A DNA stretch of 12,396 nt, taken from assembly GCA_019155205.2 (NCBI GenBank), contig JAHNZQ020003150.1:2728964-2741359 (forward strand). Reading direction: 5' to 3'. The first letter of the stretch is position 1. Each line of letters begins with the position of its first letter. Positions 1-7,870 of the stretch are shown here, one piece after another. A program made the translations under genes and the position numbers. A model generated the notes under the pieces. It ran no database searches and was not told where the DNA came from. It saw only the letters and a list, made by a program, of their open reading frames with translations. The stretch is from Gracilaria vermiculophylla. Its lineage: Eukaryota; Rhodophyta; Florideophyceae; Gracilariales; Gracilariaceae.

Positions 1-258
1 CTGCACTGCGCTATTTTTGCTGGGATTGCCCAGAACTACGATAAGCGGAACATCTATCTTATAGGCTCGTGCGATAACGGATCACCCGACATTCATTTTT
101 GTCCACAGCCGTACTACCCTGCTCTTATTACCCCGTTTTCCGTACTCGATTTTGCGAAAAAAACGATACATGAAATAAAACAAAAACATACATTTTCTTT
201 TCTGCCATGTTTATGGAACGTGTATCGCTTTAAACTGACCTTTTCTTGGGTTTTCTAA
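1..258 (+). CDS. possible C-terminal end of a gene entering from the left edge (unrecognised)
   Basis: Frame 1 is open from the first base of the window to a TAA at 256-258, 85 codons without a stop. It has no start codon of its own, as expected if the gene begins outside the window. The first 50 codons or so have a mixed, protein-like composition with Cys, Pro, Tyr and Asp, including NIYLIGSCDNGSPDIHF. After about base 155 the sequence turns A-rich and the translation becomes lysine- and phenylalanine-rich, so the true end could be earlier or an intron boundary could lie there. I recognise no domain. An 85-codon open run is only modest evidence, and a chance open frame is a real alternative. 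Confidence 0.27.
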   Translation: MHCAIFAGIAQNYDKRNIYLIGSCDNGSPDIHFCPQPYYPALITPFSVLDFAKKTIHEIKQKHTFSFLPCLWNVYRFKLTFSWVF

Positions 259-313
259 ATTCAAAAAATTCTGCGTCGATCATTAATAATATTTTCTTGT
301 TGCTTCTACAAAA

Positions 314-374
314 ATATATGTGTATATATATATATATTTATATATATATGTATATATATTTATATATATTTATG
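314..374. repeat. AT-rich microsatellite (TA)n
   Basis: About 60 bp consist of TA dinucleotide runs interrupted by occasional TTTA and TG units. It is a simple-sequence repeat in non-coding DNA. The tyrosine/isoleucine-rich peptide obtained by translating it is an artefact of the repeat. Confidence 0.93.
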
Positions 375-469
375 TACGAGAATCAAGAACGTTTTGCAAG
401 AGCCATAAAATGTAATTCACTCAGAATTTTTGATGTTCGCTTCCCAAAAGCTTTTTCGAAAGCATAAAT

Positions 470-1890
470 TGACCCTCGTTTAAAGCATATTTTTCTAAGA
501 TGTTTTATACGCCTTTTTAGCTTCACGACGATCAGAAATTTATGTTTATTTGACTAGGACGCCCTTGCACAACGTAAATTGGTAGAAAACAGCTTTTGTT
601 TGAACATGTACTTCTTCCTGAATCTGTTTTCATATTTACAGTGCAGCAAACCATCAAAAATAGCAAACTTATAAGAGAGCGACAAAGACAGAGGTGAATT
701 GGTTCGTGAAAAATCAAAAACTACTTCTGTAACGTCCTAAAACGCTTGAAAGAGAGGTAAATTGCCATTCCTTTAAACCATTGAATTTAAACGTCAGTAG
801 CACAATGGCATTGGCACAAGTAATAAAAAGTTTTTCATGATATTGACGACTGAAGGGATTACGGTTCAATGTCTTTGTGGCAAGAAATCTGTTATACATT
901 ATTTTGGACCGTTTAATAACTTCACATAACAGCATAGTTGATATTATGTACCCCTTTCAGTCGTTTTTACAACAAAAGCATGGTTAATGTATTATTTTCC
1001 ATAGTCATACTACCGCTCAAATCTCATGAAAGTATATGAATTGTAGCCATTTGAAATATGATTCTGATATTTTCTACGTAAACAATGTTTTCTGACTTTT
1101 CGACAAATACGAATTATATGGTTTAGGGAAAGCGGTACAGAACGAATGATATTATTTTTAATAAATTACTTTGCAGCGTATATCATAACAAGAAGTCGCT
1201 TTGTACCCTCAACAGTGACTTTGCGAGGACATAATGTTTATTTTTGAAATGTAGAAACTACTTCTAAAACTTAAATCGATGTTTCATAGTTGTACAGTAC
1301 AAATACAGATTTTTTAAAACAATTTGCAGGGTTTCTGCTTTTGAAATAGAATTCTAAATGACTAGAAAACAAAGAAGAAAAACGCGCCATACTTCTTTCA
1401 CAGCTTTTTTCTTTACGTACAACAATCATTGGTGGGAAAGATGAAGACGCCCTCACCGTGCTTCTCACAACCAGTGATAGTGAAAGATATCTCAGGCTCC
1501 CTTGAAATGCAACATTGCGTCGCAGTCCAGCCATCATCAGTTGCTATCGAGGTTTAATTGTTTTTTCCAACTCTAGTATTTACACCAACAAGAAAAGGAG
1601 TCCATATCGTATGTGCTCATTGAGGAACCCTTAATATGCGCTTTTCGGTGCGTCTCGCATCTCCACGAAGATCTTCTGCGTACTCTGCAAACAAACGAAC
1701 TGCAAGCAGTCTGTCCGTCTATATCGAATGACGGTGTTCCTCCTACTGTAAATTGAGTGTAGAGCAAAGCTTGGGATAGACTTGGAGGCACCAAGAGAAT
1801 TTCTTATCAAATCTTCTATGAATTACCTAAAACTTATCTATACTTTCCCACTTTTTAATTGCTTCTACTAAGCTTCCAATTTTTTCTAAT
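470..1890. other. AT-rich intergenic stretch, nothing recognised
   Basis: Only short open frames (60-90 codons) occur here, on both strands and without recognisable motifs. The part nearest 1890 may include the 3' LTR of the copia fragment at 1901-2344, because a weak polypurine-like stretch followed by TGTATTAG (minus strand, about 1886-1902) lies where a 3' LTR should start. I cannot find a second copy to define the end of such an LTR. Confidence 0.5.
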
Positions 1891-1900
1891 ACAGCTCTTC

Positions 1901-2344
1901 TCATGCAGATAAATTATGAAGTTGTAAATGTTCTGAAATCTTTCAATTCTTAATTCGGGACAGGGCTTTAATAAGAATAGCTGCAGTCATACAATATGAA
2001 TGACAAGACTCAAGGTCCATTTCGTTTAGATCGACACAGTTATGCACGTCAAAGTATTTTATTGAGATACGTTTTGATTCTCCATGTTCCGCTTCAATCT
2101 TCGACAGCTATACTGTGTACAAATTGTCCACGTAAACTTTTTATGGCGTCACATTGGTAGAAATGAAATCCGTGAGAAATTTTAACAGCCATGGTCCCTT
2201 TTCTACTGCTTCAGTAATTTCAGTTAATTCCGCTTCAGCATTCGACAGATTAACACAACTATGCTGTCCACTACTCAATGATACCGAACACTTTCAATAA
2301 AAATGATGCAAGCCCAAGACTTAATTTTCCAAACTCTGTGTTGC
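1901..2344 (-). pseudogene. pol: copia-type retrotransposon remnant: RNase H and C-terminal end of pol
   Basis: This is the end of a Ty1/copia polyprotein, the RNase H domain that degrades the RNA strand of the RNA:DNA hybrid during reverse transcription. One minus-strand reading frame shows in order: a degraded serine-rich stretch (SLSSGQHSCV) matching the copia SWSSKKQ-type block; LSNAEAEL, with the catalytic Glu block; a KGPWLLKFL segment; VYVDNLYTV, matching the VDNQSA catalytic-Asp block; HGESKRISIKYFDVHNC, matching the H-x-RTKHI block; and KALSRIK near the end, before a TGA at 1901-1903. In-frame TAA, TAG and TGA codons interrupt it, so it is dead. It differs clearly in sequence from the copia at 7039-11534 and belongs to another family. 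Its upstream part (RT, integrase, gag) is missing: homology stops where the gypsy LTR begins at 2345, and I find no continuation beyond 4215. Expected full-length pol would be over 1,000 residues; about 145 codons remain. Confidence 0.8.
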
Positions 2345-2731
2345 TGTTGTGACGTACGCAATGTGCGTTATTGGTTTGACGATTGGATGCGCATTTGCGT
2401 TTGGTCCTGTGTTAAGGGAAGCACCGGAACGTACAGAATGCAGCTAGGCAACTGCTTGAATCTTGCGCGCCGGTTTCTTAACCCGAAGCCACCGTTAACT
2501 AGACGCGTACGTGCCTGTCCGATTCGGTTTTCTATTATTTACTTCGTGAGGAACAACGACCGGATATACCTAACAAAGTAAACTCTTTGCGCGTCACTGA
2601 CCAATGTTTGGAACGAGAGAGGCGCAAGGAAAGTGCCCGTTCTCTTCTTCCGCGTACGCGCATCATTCGCCCTCGCTTAATTCGCGATCATTACCTACTT
2701 TCGAGCACGTAGACCCCGACACTCGTCATCA
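2345..2731 (+). repeat. 5' LTR of the gypsy element
   Basis: It aligns along its whole length with 3827-4215. The best-conserved block, around 2438-2500, includes GAATGCAGCTAGGCAACTG, a stretch ending GGTTTCTTAACCCGAAGCC, and CTAGACGCGTACG. Boundaries are set by TG at 2345 and CA at 2730-2731, where homology to the 3' LTR ends. The region matching the TATA box of the 3' LTR is degraded here (about 2565-2578). Confidence 0.87.
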
Positions 2732-2773
2732 AAGCTCTTTGACCTGAAAGGGTGAGAGCTCGGGTGTCTGTTT

Positions 2774-3787
2774 GTGCTCAGGATGGCTAAGTCCTTATCG
2801 ACTAGTTTCCTAGTTTTGGCGTTGTTTACCAATGGTTATCAGACTGTAGCTCTCATTTCAAGAACGATGTGGTGCGCTTTCTTCACAAGAGAACCAATTC
2901 AGCCCACCATTACACCCTTACCTACTGTCCGTGGGGTAACGGTATGGTCGAAGTGGTCAATCGCAAACTACTAAAGACGAAACGCGCACTACTCTCAGAG
3001 TATCAGCTACCACAACGGTGTTGGCCTAGCATCGTTCCCGTTTTGCAGTCTGCTCTTAATATTACGATCCTCAATTGCCTCCGTAACCGTCGCTCTCCCG
3101 CCGTTTTCACGGGTCATCCGCAGGACGCACTGCTACGTCCAATTACGCACAAGGTCGGACCTGAAATCCGGGTGCGTTCTATAGAAGACATTCACTGTGC
3201 CCAGCGCAAATATGTGACAAAACCTGTCGAATCCTTGGAATCAATGCACAAAGATGTAGCAGAACGTTTGACAAAAAAACGGCAGGCTGCGATAGATTCG
3301 CACAACGAAAAGACCTACATACGCGCAATCAAATTCATCGAGGGTGACTACGTCCTGCGCGGCATACCACAACGAGAGTACACCCACAAACCGTCGTTGA
3401 AGTAGCAAGGACCCTTCCGACTTGTTAAATGCAGAAGCGAATACATATTCTTGGTCAAAGGCCTCCTTGACGGCAAACGAGAGGAAGTTCACGGAAGGAG
3501 ACTCAAAAGTTTCCGCAACAAGGACTTAAATGTTACAGGGGAAGTTGTCAACCACCTCGCATACCAGTCAGAAGAGCTTTCGGTTGTCGACGAACTTCTG
3601 GAAATTCTTTGTAATCAGCGCGACATCAAAACTACAAGTCAAATGGCACGGTTTCAACTCTGATGAAACTGTCTGGGTATCTTACGATTCTCTGAAAAGA
3701 GATACCCCTGACCTTATACGCGAATACTTGTTGGACGTCGTACAGAATGGCACGAAGCGGCAACACACTATCGCAAGTTCTCTCTGA
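2774..3787 (+). pseudogene. pol: gypsy pol remnant: integrase core, GPY/F module, chromodomain
   Basis: Integrase inserts the retrotransposon cDNA into the host genome, and its chromodomain can direct it to chromatin marks. Frame 1 is readable from about 2806 (SFGVV). It gives the second catalytic Asp in SDCSSHFKN and the catalytic Glu in NGMVE, separated by exactly 35 residues (the DX35E spacing). It continues with a helical region ending SHNEKTYIR and a GDYVL segment, then the GPY/F module as QGPF-RL. A TAG at 3403-3405 interrupts frame 1 where the module normally has Trp (KWQGP), so TGG to TAG is likely. A frameshift near 3620-3635 moves the chromodomain into frame 2 (LQVKWHGF, VSYDSL, TPDLIREYL), which ends in a TGA at 3785-3787. 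The first catalytic Asp and the zinc-binding N-terminus are absent. The upstream frame has stops at 2788 and 2803, near the deletion junction. Confidence 0.87.
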
Positions 3788-3826
3788 ATGGATGCCTTCA
3801 CCCTTGATTGTGCCATCATAGGGCGG

Positions 3827-4215
3827 TGTTGTAGCATACGTAAGGTGCGCTACTGGTTCGGCGATTGAATGCGCACTTGCGTGTAGTTCTGTGCTAAGAA
3901 AATTTCCGGAGCGTGCAGAATGCAGCTAGGCAACTGTTTGAACCTTGAGCGCCGGTTTCTTAACCCGAAGCCCCCGTCCACTAGACGCGTACGGGTCTGT
4001 CTGATTGTATTTGCTATTCGGTACTTTGTGAGCATGCAAAGACCAGGTACACCCTATAAAAGAAAAATCTTGCGCGTCACCGGCCAATGTCGGGGACAAG
4101 GGAGAGGCTGGGGGGTGTGCCCGTTCTTTGCTACCGCGTGCATGCATCATTCGCACTCGCTTAGTTCGCGATCATTGCCTACGCTCGAGCACGTAGACCC
4201 CGAAACTCGTCATCA
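3827..4215 (+). repeat. 3' LTR of the gypsy element
   Basis: It is the direct repeat of 2345-2731. It starts TGTTGT after an AGGGCGG purine-rich stretch (3820-3826) and ends CATCA at 4211-4215. It shares the conserved central block containing CTAGACGCGTACG with the 5' LTR and, in reverse orientation, with the LTR at 6683-7038. Confidence 0.87.
4055..4062 (+). promoter_or_regulatory. TATA box of the gypsy 3' LTR
   Basis: TATAAAAG lies about 230 bp into the 389-bp LTR, a plausible U3/R position. The corresponding site in the 5' LTR has lost the motif. If it still works, the 3' LTR would drive transcription rightward out of the element towards 4216 and beyond. Activity is inferred, not shown. 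Confidence 0.5.
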
Positions 4216-4780
4216 TTGGACATATCCAAACGGCAGTATTTCTTAGATTGCATTAAAAGAAATGAAAGTGGATCACAGAGACGAAGCGCCCACATTACTT
4301 TACCCAAAACAAAAGAGGTTTCTTTTTAAATTGTACATAAATGAAAAACGCGGAAACCCTCGAGATTGCTGTGAGAAGAGTAGTTTCTACCTCCCATGAG
4401 GTATGTAAAATACATCATGTCGCATCCGAAGCACACAGCCCTTTGTCTTCAAGAAAAGAACTAAGAGCCTTTAATTTTCTTGCTCCTTGTATTATGGCAT
4501 AAGCTGGTCATAGTGATACACGTTTGCAAAAGAAACAAAAATTTTAGGATTGCCTGTCGAAGAAAATGCACATATCACGTCCATGATGTAGAGTGAGTAA
4601 ACCACAGCCAGGAGGAAAATCATTAAAGTGGTCAGATCTGAAGGCAATCACGGTGGGATGCCTATGTTTGATGACCGAATGAAAAATAAAGAGAATTATA
4701 GGCACCGAACATCCGCCATTGGGTCGAAATAAATGATACATGGGACATGATCATGATATTAAATTCTTTTCACGCTTTGG
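4216..4780. other. intergenic stretch, nothing recognised
   Basis: There are no long open frames and no repeat of sequence seen elsewhere in the window. It does not continue the copia RNase H remnant that ends at 2344, although it would be expected to if the gypsy element had inserted cleanly into that fragment. A deletion at the right flank would explain this. Confidence 0.5.
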
Positions 4781-4932
4781 CGTGAAAGATACGAACTAGG
4801 TGTAGGTGTTGCTTGTTTGTTTGCATGAAGCGGAGTTTGAGCGGAAACGCAATCGCCGAATAAGGCGAGAGGTTGACAAGGAAAAGCTTCATAGTCTTGC
4901 ACTAGGTCTCTAAAAAAAGATAAATCTTCTCT

Positions 4933-5456
4933 CTAATACGTTTTGCGCCCATAAACGATGGACGTTGCATGGAACACGTTGAGGCCCGGCTGTTTCCTTT
5001 CTTTCATGCATGTCACCAAAGGTAAGCGTGCAGTGGACGGAGGTCGTGCATTTCGTTGCGTAATGATGATGTGATCAGCCATGGGCTTTGTCCTAAGTGC
5101 CGTATAAACCAAAAGGCGTTCATTCCGAAACGAAGAGGAAGCGTCGGGAAGTAGCTTCTTGAGAACGGGGTTATAAAGTTCAAACACAGAAGAGTGCGCT
5201 TAAAACCGTCTGTAAAAGCCAGAGTATTTGCTTTCACGACCAAGGGCAGCCAGCGTCAAAACAAGGTCAGCAATGGGCAGCCGCGATTCGACTGACGCGC
5301 ACTGCATGTTCCGCCATTATAAATTGACTTCTTCGTGCCAAAAAATGCCATAACATTGAAGACGTGTAGAGTTTGATAACAGGGAAATCCCATGGAGCAT
5401 GCCGCAGACAGTGCGCAGCACATTCTACTGCCGTGAACTGGTCCAGTATATGCCTT
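4933..5456 (-). pseudogene. possible decayed coding region, minus strand (unrecognised)
   Basis: Two minus-strand frames together give protein-like sequence. One is open from 5456 down to a TGA at 5267-5269 (62 codons, with ECAAHCLRHAPWDFPVIK and an internal Met in FIMAEHAVRV). The other is open from 5316 down to 4933 (128 codons) with a single TAA at 5200-5202, and contains VFELYNPVLKKLLPD and MADHIIITQRN. Joining them needs a frameshift in the 5270-5316 overlap. I recognise no family. The third minus-strand frame and one plus-strand frame are also unusually open here, so the locally higher GC content alone may explain the open frames. Confidence 0.22.
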
Positions 5457-5683
5457 CAGAACTAGGAGACGGGTGTTACATTTTCTGCATCGGTTGAATT
5501 TTTCAAGTTTCTCTTCCTATATTTGAATTATAAAGAGATCCTCATTTTTCCGGCTGCCAGTTTCCCACTGCAGCAAATATTCATACCCACGAGCGCCAGA
5601 TTTGGAGCCGTTCGAAAGTCCAACTCCTGCGGTGATACAAGCACTGAAATAGAGTGGCATGTCTTGTCGACTGAGTCGCATAA

Positions 5684-6461
5684 CATGATCAGGCTGACAA
5701 ATATAGCACGCCATGGCTTCTTGAGAAACAACTTCGGTTATGGATTGAGAAGGACCGCTGTACTGAGAATGAAAAGCGCCGAAAACGAGAGAAGACATTC
5801 AAAGCAGCAGAGTCTGTAGAGCATCGGGAGAAGCGCTAAAAACTTTGTCGAGAACGGTTCAGAAGTAAGTACATTGACACACGAACTAGAGCGAAAGCAC
5901 CAGGACAATGTCAATCTAAGTCGTTGGCATCATCTCATCAGATCCGCTCCGACATCAGCGAAGCTTCAAATGACCTATGTGATTCGCAAGCTCGCTCTGT
6001 TTCTCTTCATGATAACCTAAAAAAAGTAACATGGGAGTCTCATCCGCCGGCAATGGTGATTCGCTCATCTCCATGACTTCGAGGGTCACCAACAAAAGCT
6101 GAAAAGAATCCATGGAAATGATACAGGAAAGTATTTTTTTGAGACATATGTAAAATCTCAAGTCATTCGGACTCATACACATTATTTCAAAGCTCTGAGA
6201 ACCGTTCCATTATCGAATTTGGTCGTCCTTCACATTCCTCCAGACAGTAACGAGGCCACAGTTTGTAGCGGAGTTACAACAGCCATCGTTGTCTTCTAAA
6301 CCATTGCAGTTACTGCATCTGAAAGCCCCATCGCCGTTTCACACGAAGATGTGTCTACCGACGATAAAACCAAAGTTCCGGTTGAATTCCGGATGTTTGC
6401 GTCCATGTTTGCGCACACTCATGGTTGCCATTTTTTAGTGCCTTTTATACTCGTCAAATGA
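5684..6461 (+). pseudogene. decayed gene of unknown family with a charged, helix-forming N-terminal part
   Basis: Plus frame 2 reads from about 5684 to 6076 with one TAA at 5837-5839. It gives a charged, probably coiled-coil segment (LLEKQLRLWIEKDR, then ENEKRRKREK, HREKR and CRERFRSKY), a polar linker and LKKVTWESHPPAMV before a TGA at 6074-6076. From 6060 the open sequence moves to frame 3 and runs to a TGA at 6459-6461, with one TAA at 6297-6299. This part includes TGKYFFETYVKSQVI, NLVVLHIPPDSNEA and DKTKVPVEFRMF. Only one frameshift and two internal stops break about 255 codons, and the composition is that of a folded protein. Upstream, frame 3 from about 5532 to 5649 may be an earlier part. 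A GTAAGT near 5864 means some breaks could be introns, though the frame stays open across it. I do not recognise the family. Confidence 0.35.
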
Positions 6462-6682
6462 GCTTGGATACTACATTCTTGTCTTTTTCAAATACTCAAG
6501 GAATGAATCATGTCAATCAATCCACTCTCACTAATAATTTCTGAGTCTCTTTCTCAACATGATGCGAGTGAACGTGCGCTAAAAAACTGCGCTAATGTAC
6601 TGGGGCAGTCGGTCCCGAAATAAATCGTCATTGCCCTGCACACAAAACAGAGGTAGGTTGCCATTGTATGTCTTCAGGCAGT
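6462..6682. other. short intergenic stretch, nothing recognised
   Basis: It holds no open frame of note. If the LTR at 6683-7038 were a 5' LTR on the minus strand, a primer-binding site would sit immediately below 6683. None is visible, which favours a solo LTR or a 3' LTR. Confidence 0.4.
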
Positions 6683-7038
6683 TGATGGCAGGTGTCGGAG
6701 TCTATGTGCTTGAGCGCGGGCAGTGATGGCGAACTGTGAGAGTGAAATATGGTGAGCTCATGCGGTCTGAAGTGAACGGGCACACCCCCTGGCATCTGCT
6801 ACGTCCCAACTATGCTCAGTGATGCGCACGGGGTTTCTTTTCTAAGGTACACCCGACAGTCGGTACCTTAAGAAGTACCGGAACGCAACTCAAAGCGGAG
6901 AGCCCCACCTGCGTCTAGTGGACGGGCTCGTCTGGTTCAGACCCCGGCTCGCAAAATTTAAGCAGTTGCTTTGATGCATTCTGTACGTTCCCGGCATATT
7001 CCTTAACGCAGGACCAAACGCAATACGCAACCATTTAT
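6683..7038 (-). repeat. gypsy LTR (probably solo), interrupted by the copia element
   Basis: The reverse complement matches the two LTRs at 2345-2731 and 3827-4215. The clearest blocks are the GCAGTTGC / TGCATTCTGTACGTTCC / AGGACCAAACGCAA series at 6962-7022 and the GTGTCGG / CTATGTGCTTGAG series at 6692-6714. The lower-coordinate end has TGATG, the complement of the LTR terminus CATCA. About 30 bp of the other LTR end are missing, because the copia LTR starts at 7039. It is more diverged from the two paired LTRs than they are from each other in several blocks, so it is an independent, older insertion of the same family. Confidence 0.8.
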
Positions 7039-7152
7039 TGTAAATAGGTGTAGTACAGAGCTTAGGATAAACTCGAGTAAACGCACTGCTGATTTATCTC
7101 GATGACTCAACTTGACTTCTATCATTCATCAAACTTGATTTGCAATTCTTTC

Positions 7153-7159
7153 TTATATA
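7153..7159 (-). promoter_or_regulatory. TATA box of the copia 3' LTR
   Basis: The minus strand reads CACTATATAAG about 147 bp into the LTR, a normal distance for a U3 promoter. Since this is the 3' LTR, any transcript would run out of the element towards 7039 and into the gypsy LTR. The 5' LTR copy has lost this region, so the element has no promoter of its own in the correct place. Confidence 0.6.
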
Positions 7160-7183
7160 GTGTTCTCATAATGTTCTATAGTG

Positions 7184-7298
7184 TTCTAGAACTTCTAATA
7201 GTTTCTATCATAAAGCATAAAATACTTCTATAGAACCTTCTAGAATTCTCTAGATATTCGCAGTTTCTAGTTGCTTCCTAGAAGCTTCTAGATGCTTC
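7184..7298 (-). promoter_or_regulatory. heat-shock-element-like GAA/TTC array in the LTR U3
   Basis: Heat shock factor binds alternating GAA and TTC units separated by two bases. GAACCTTCTAGAA at 7233-7245 is a perfect three-unit element. GAAGCTTCTAGATGCTTC at 7281-7298 is four units with one mismatch. TTCTAGAA at 7184-7191 is a two-unit element. All lie upstream of the TATA box relative to the minus-strand promoter. Further TTCTA/TAGAA half-motifs fill the spaces. The motif match is direct; a role in heat induction is inferred. Confidence 0.5.
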
Positions 7299-7305
7299 TA
7301 CAACA

Positions 7306-7314
7306 CCCCCTCTC
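7306..7314 (-). promoter_or_regulatory. polypurine tract of the copia element
   Basis: GAGAGGGGG on the minus strand sits immediately before the TGTTG start of the 3' LTR and shortly after the gag-pol stop codon. It is the expected primer site for plus-strand DNA synthesis. Confidence 0.85.
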
Positions 7315-7321
7315 AACTTGA

Positions 7322-7870
7322 TCACTTCTTAAGACCCGACATGTCCATAAAAATCCAGTGCTTGTTCTTCTGTGGAGACTTCGTAAAAATATCAGCTGCC
7401 ATATGTTCGGTAGGACAGCATTTAATTTTCACTTCTTCATTTTCCAAGCAGTCCTGAATATAGAAATGCCGTATAGCAATCTGCTTTGGTTTTCTATGGC
7501 TTCCTTCCTTTTTTGAACTTGCAATTGTAGACTGGTTGTCAACAACAATTTGAATAGCTTGTTCTTAAGTAGTTTTAGGATCTTTCATGATTTTTTCTAA
7601 CCATTTCACTTCTTTGACTGCCTCCTTAATTGCAATTAATTCGGCATCTGTGGATGACAATGCCACACAATTTTGTTTTTGACTGCTCAACGACAATAAA
7701 CAATTTTCATAAAATCTAGCATATCCAGAAACTGATTTTCTGTTTTCCGTATTTCCCCAACTGGCATCACTGTAGACATATAGTGATGGGTTGGTAGATG
7801 TTTTGTAGACGAGACAAAACTCTTTTGTCTTCTGAATATACCTAAGAACCCTTTTGCATGATTTCCAATG
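7322..7870 (-). pseudogene. pol: copia pol, RNase H domain and C-terminus
   Basis: RNase H removes the RNA template during cDNA synthesis. The frame reads HWKSCKRVLRYIQ, then YVYSDASWG with the first catalytic Asp, SSTDAELIAIKEAVKEVKWL with the catalytic Glu, VVDNQSTIASSKK with the next Asp, HRKPKQIAIRHFYIQD, and EHMAADIFTKS with the last conserved Asp. It ends at a TGA (7322-7324), eight bases before the polypurine tract. The four acidic residues are all present. A TAA at 7565-7567 interrupts it, and the conserved Trp of the SWSS block is replaced by Leu (SLSS). Confidence 0.9.

Larger units (their letters stand above)
2345..4215 (+). mobile_element. Ty3/gypsy (chromovirus-like) LTR retrotransposon, internally deleted
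   Basis: Two direct repeats of about 388 bp, both starting TGTTGT and ending CATCA, enclose about 1.1 kb of internal sequence that encodes only the integrase C-terminal half and a chromodomain. Gag, protease, reverse transcriptase, RNase H and the integrase N-terminus are missing, as is a recognisable primer-binding site after the 5' LTR. A purine-rich AGGGCGG directly before the 3' LTR fits a polypurine tract. The LTRs differ at roughly one base in four or five by eye, so the insertion is old. The flanks TTGC (2341-2344) and TTGG (4216-4219) could be a decayed 4-bp target duplication, but the match is imperfect. The element lies directly against a copia RNase H remnant and so probably inserted into it. 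Confidence 0.88.
7039..7305 (-). repeat. 3' LTR of the copia element
   Basis: On the minus strand it starts TGTTG at 7305, directly after the polypurine tract, and ends TACA at 7042-7039, giving 267 bp. Its first 99 bp on the plus strand (7039-7137) match 11437-11535 at roughly 89% by eye (11 differences). The U3 part (7165-7305) is packed with TTCTAGAA-type motifs. It is the only complete LTR of the element. Confidence 0.88.

Noticed and set aside
246..467. 73-codon plus-strand open frame over the AT microsatellite
   Set aside because: Its Ile/Tyr run is a translation of the TA repeat and the rest has no recognisable feature.
532..935. Two adjoining minus-strand open frames of 61 and 73 codons
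   Set aside because: They are short, in AT-rich DNA, with no motif and no shared frame; chance open frames are expected here.
1271..1794. Minus-strand open frames of 88 and 73 codons
   Set aside because: No domain or motif; the second lies where a decayed copia LTR may be. Not enough to call a gene.
2303..2581. 92-codon plus-strand open frame
   Set aside because: It lies almost entirely inside the gypsy 5' LTR. A related peptide from the 3' LTR at 3920-4246 appears only because the LTRs are copies.
4824..4913. 29-residue very basic/acidic peptide resembling a bZIP basic region
   Set aside because: Too short, without the spaced leucines of a zipper and without flanking coding sequence.
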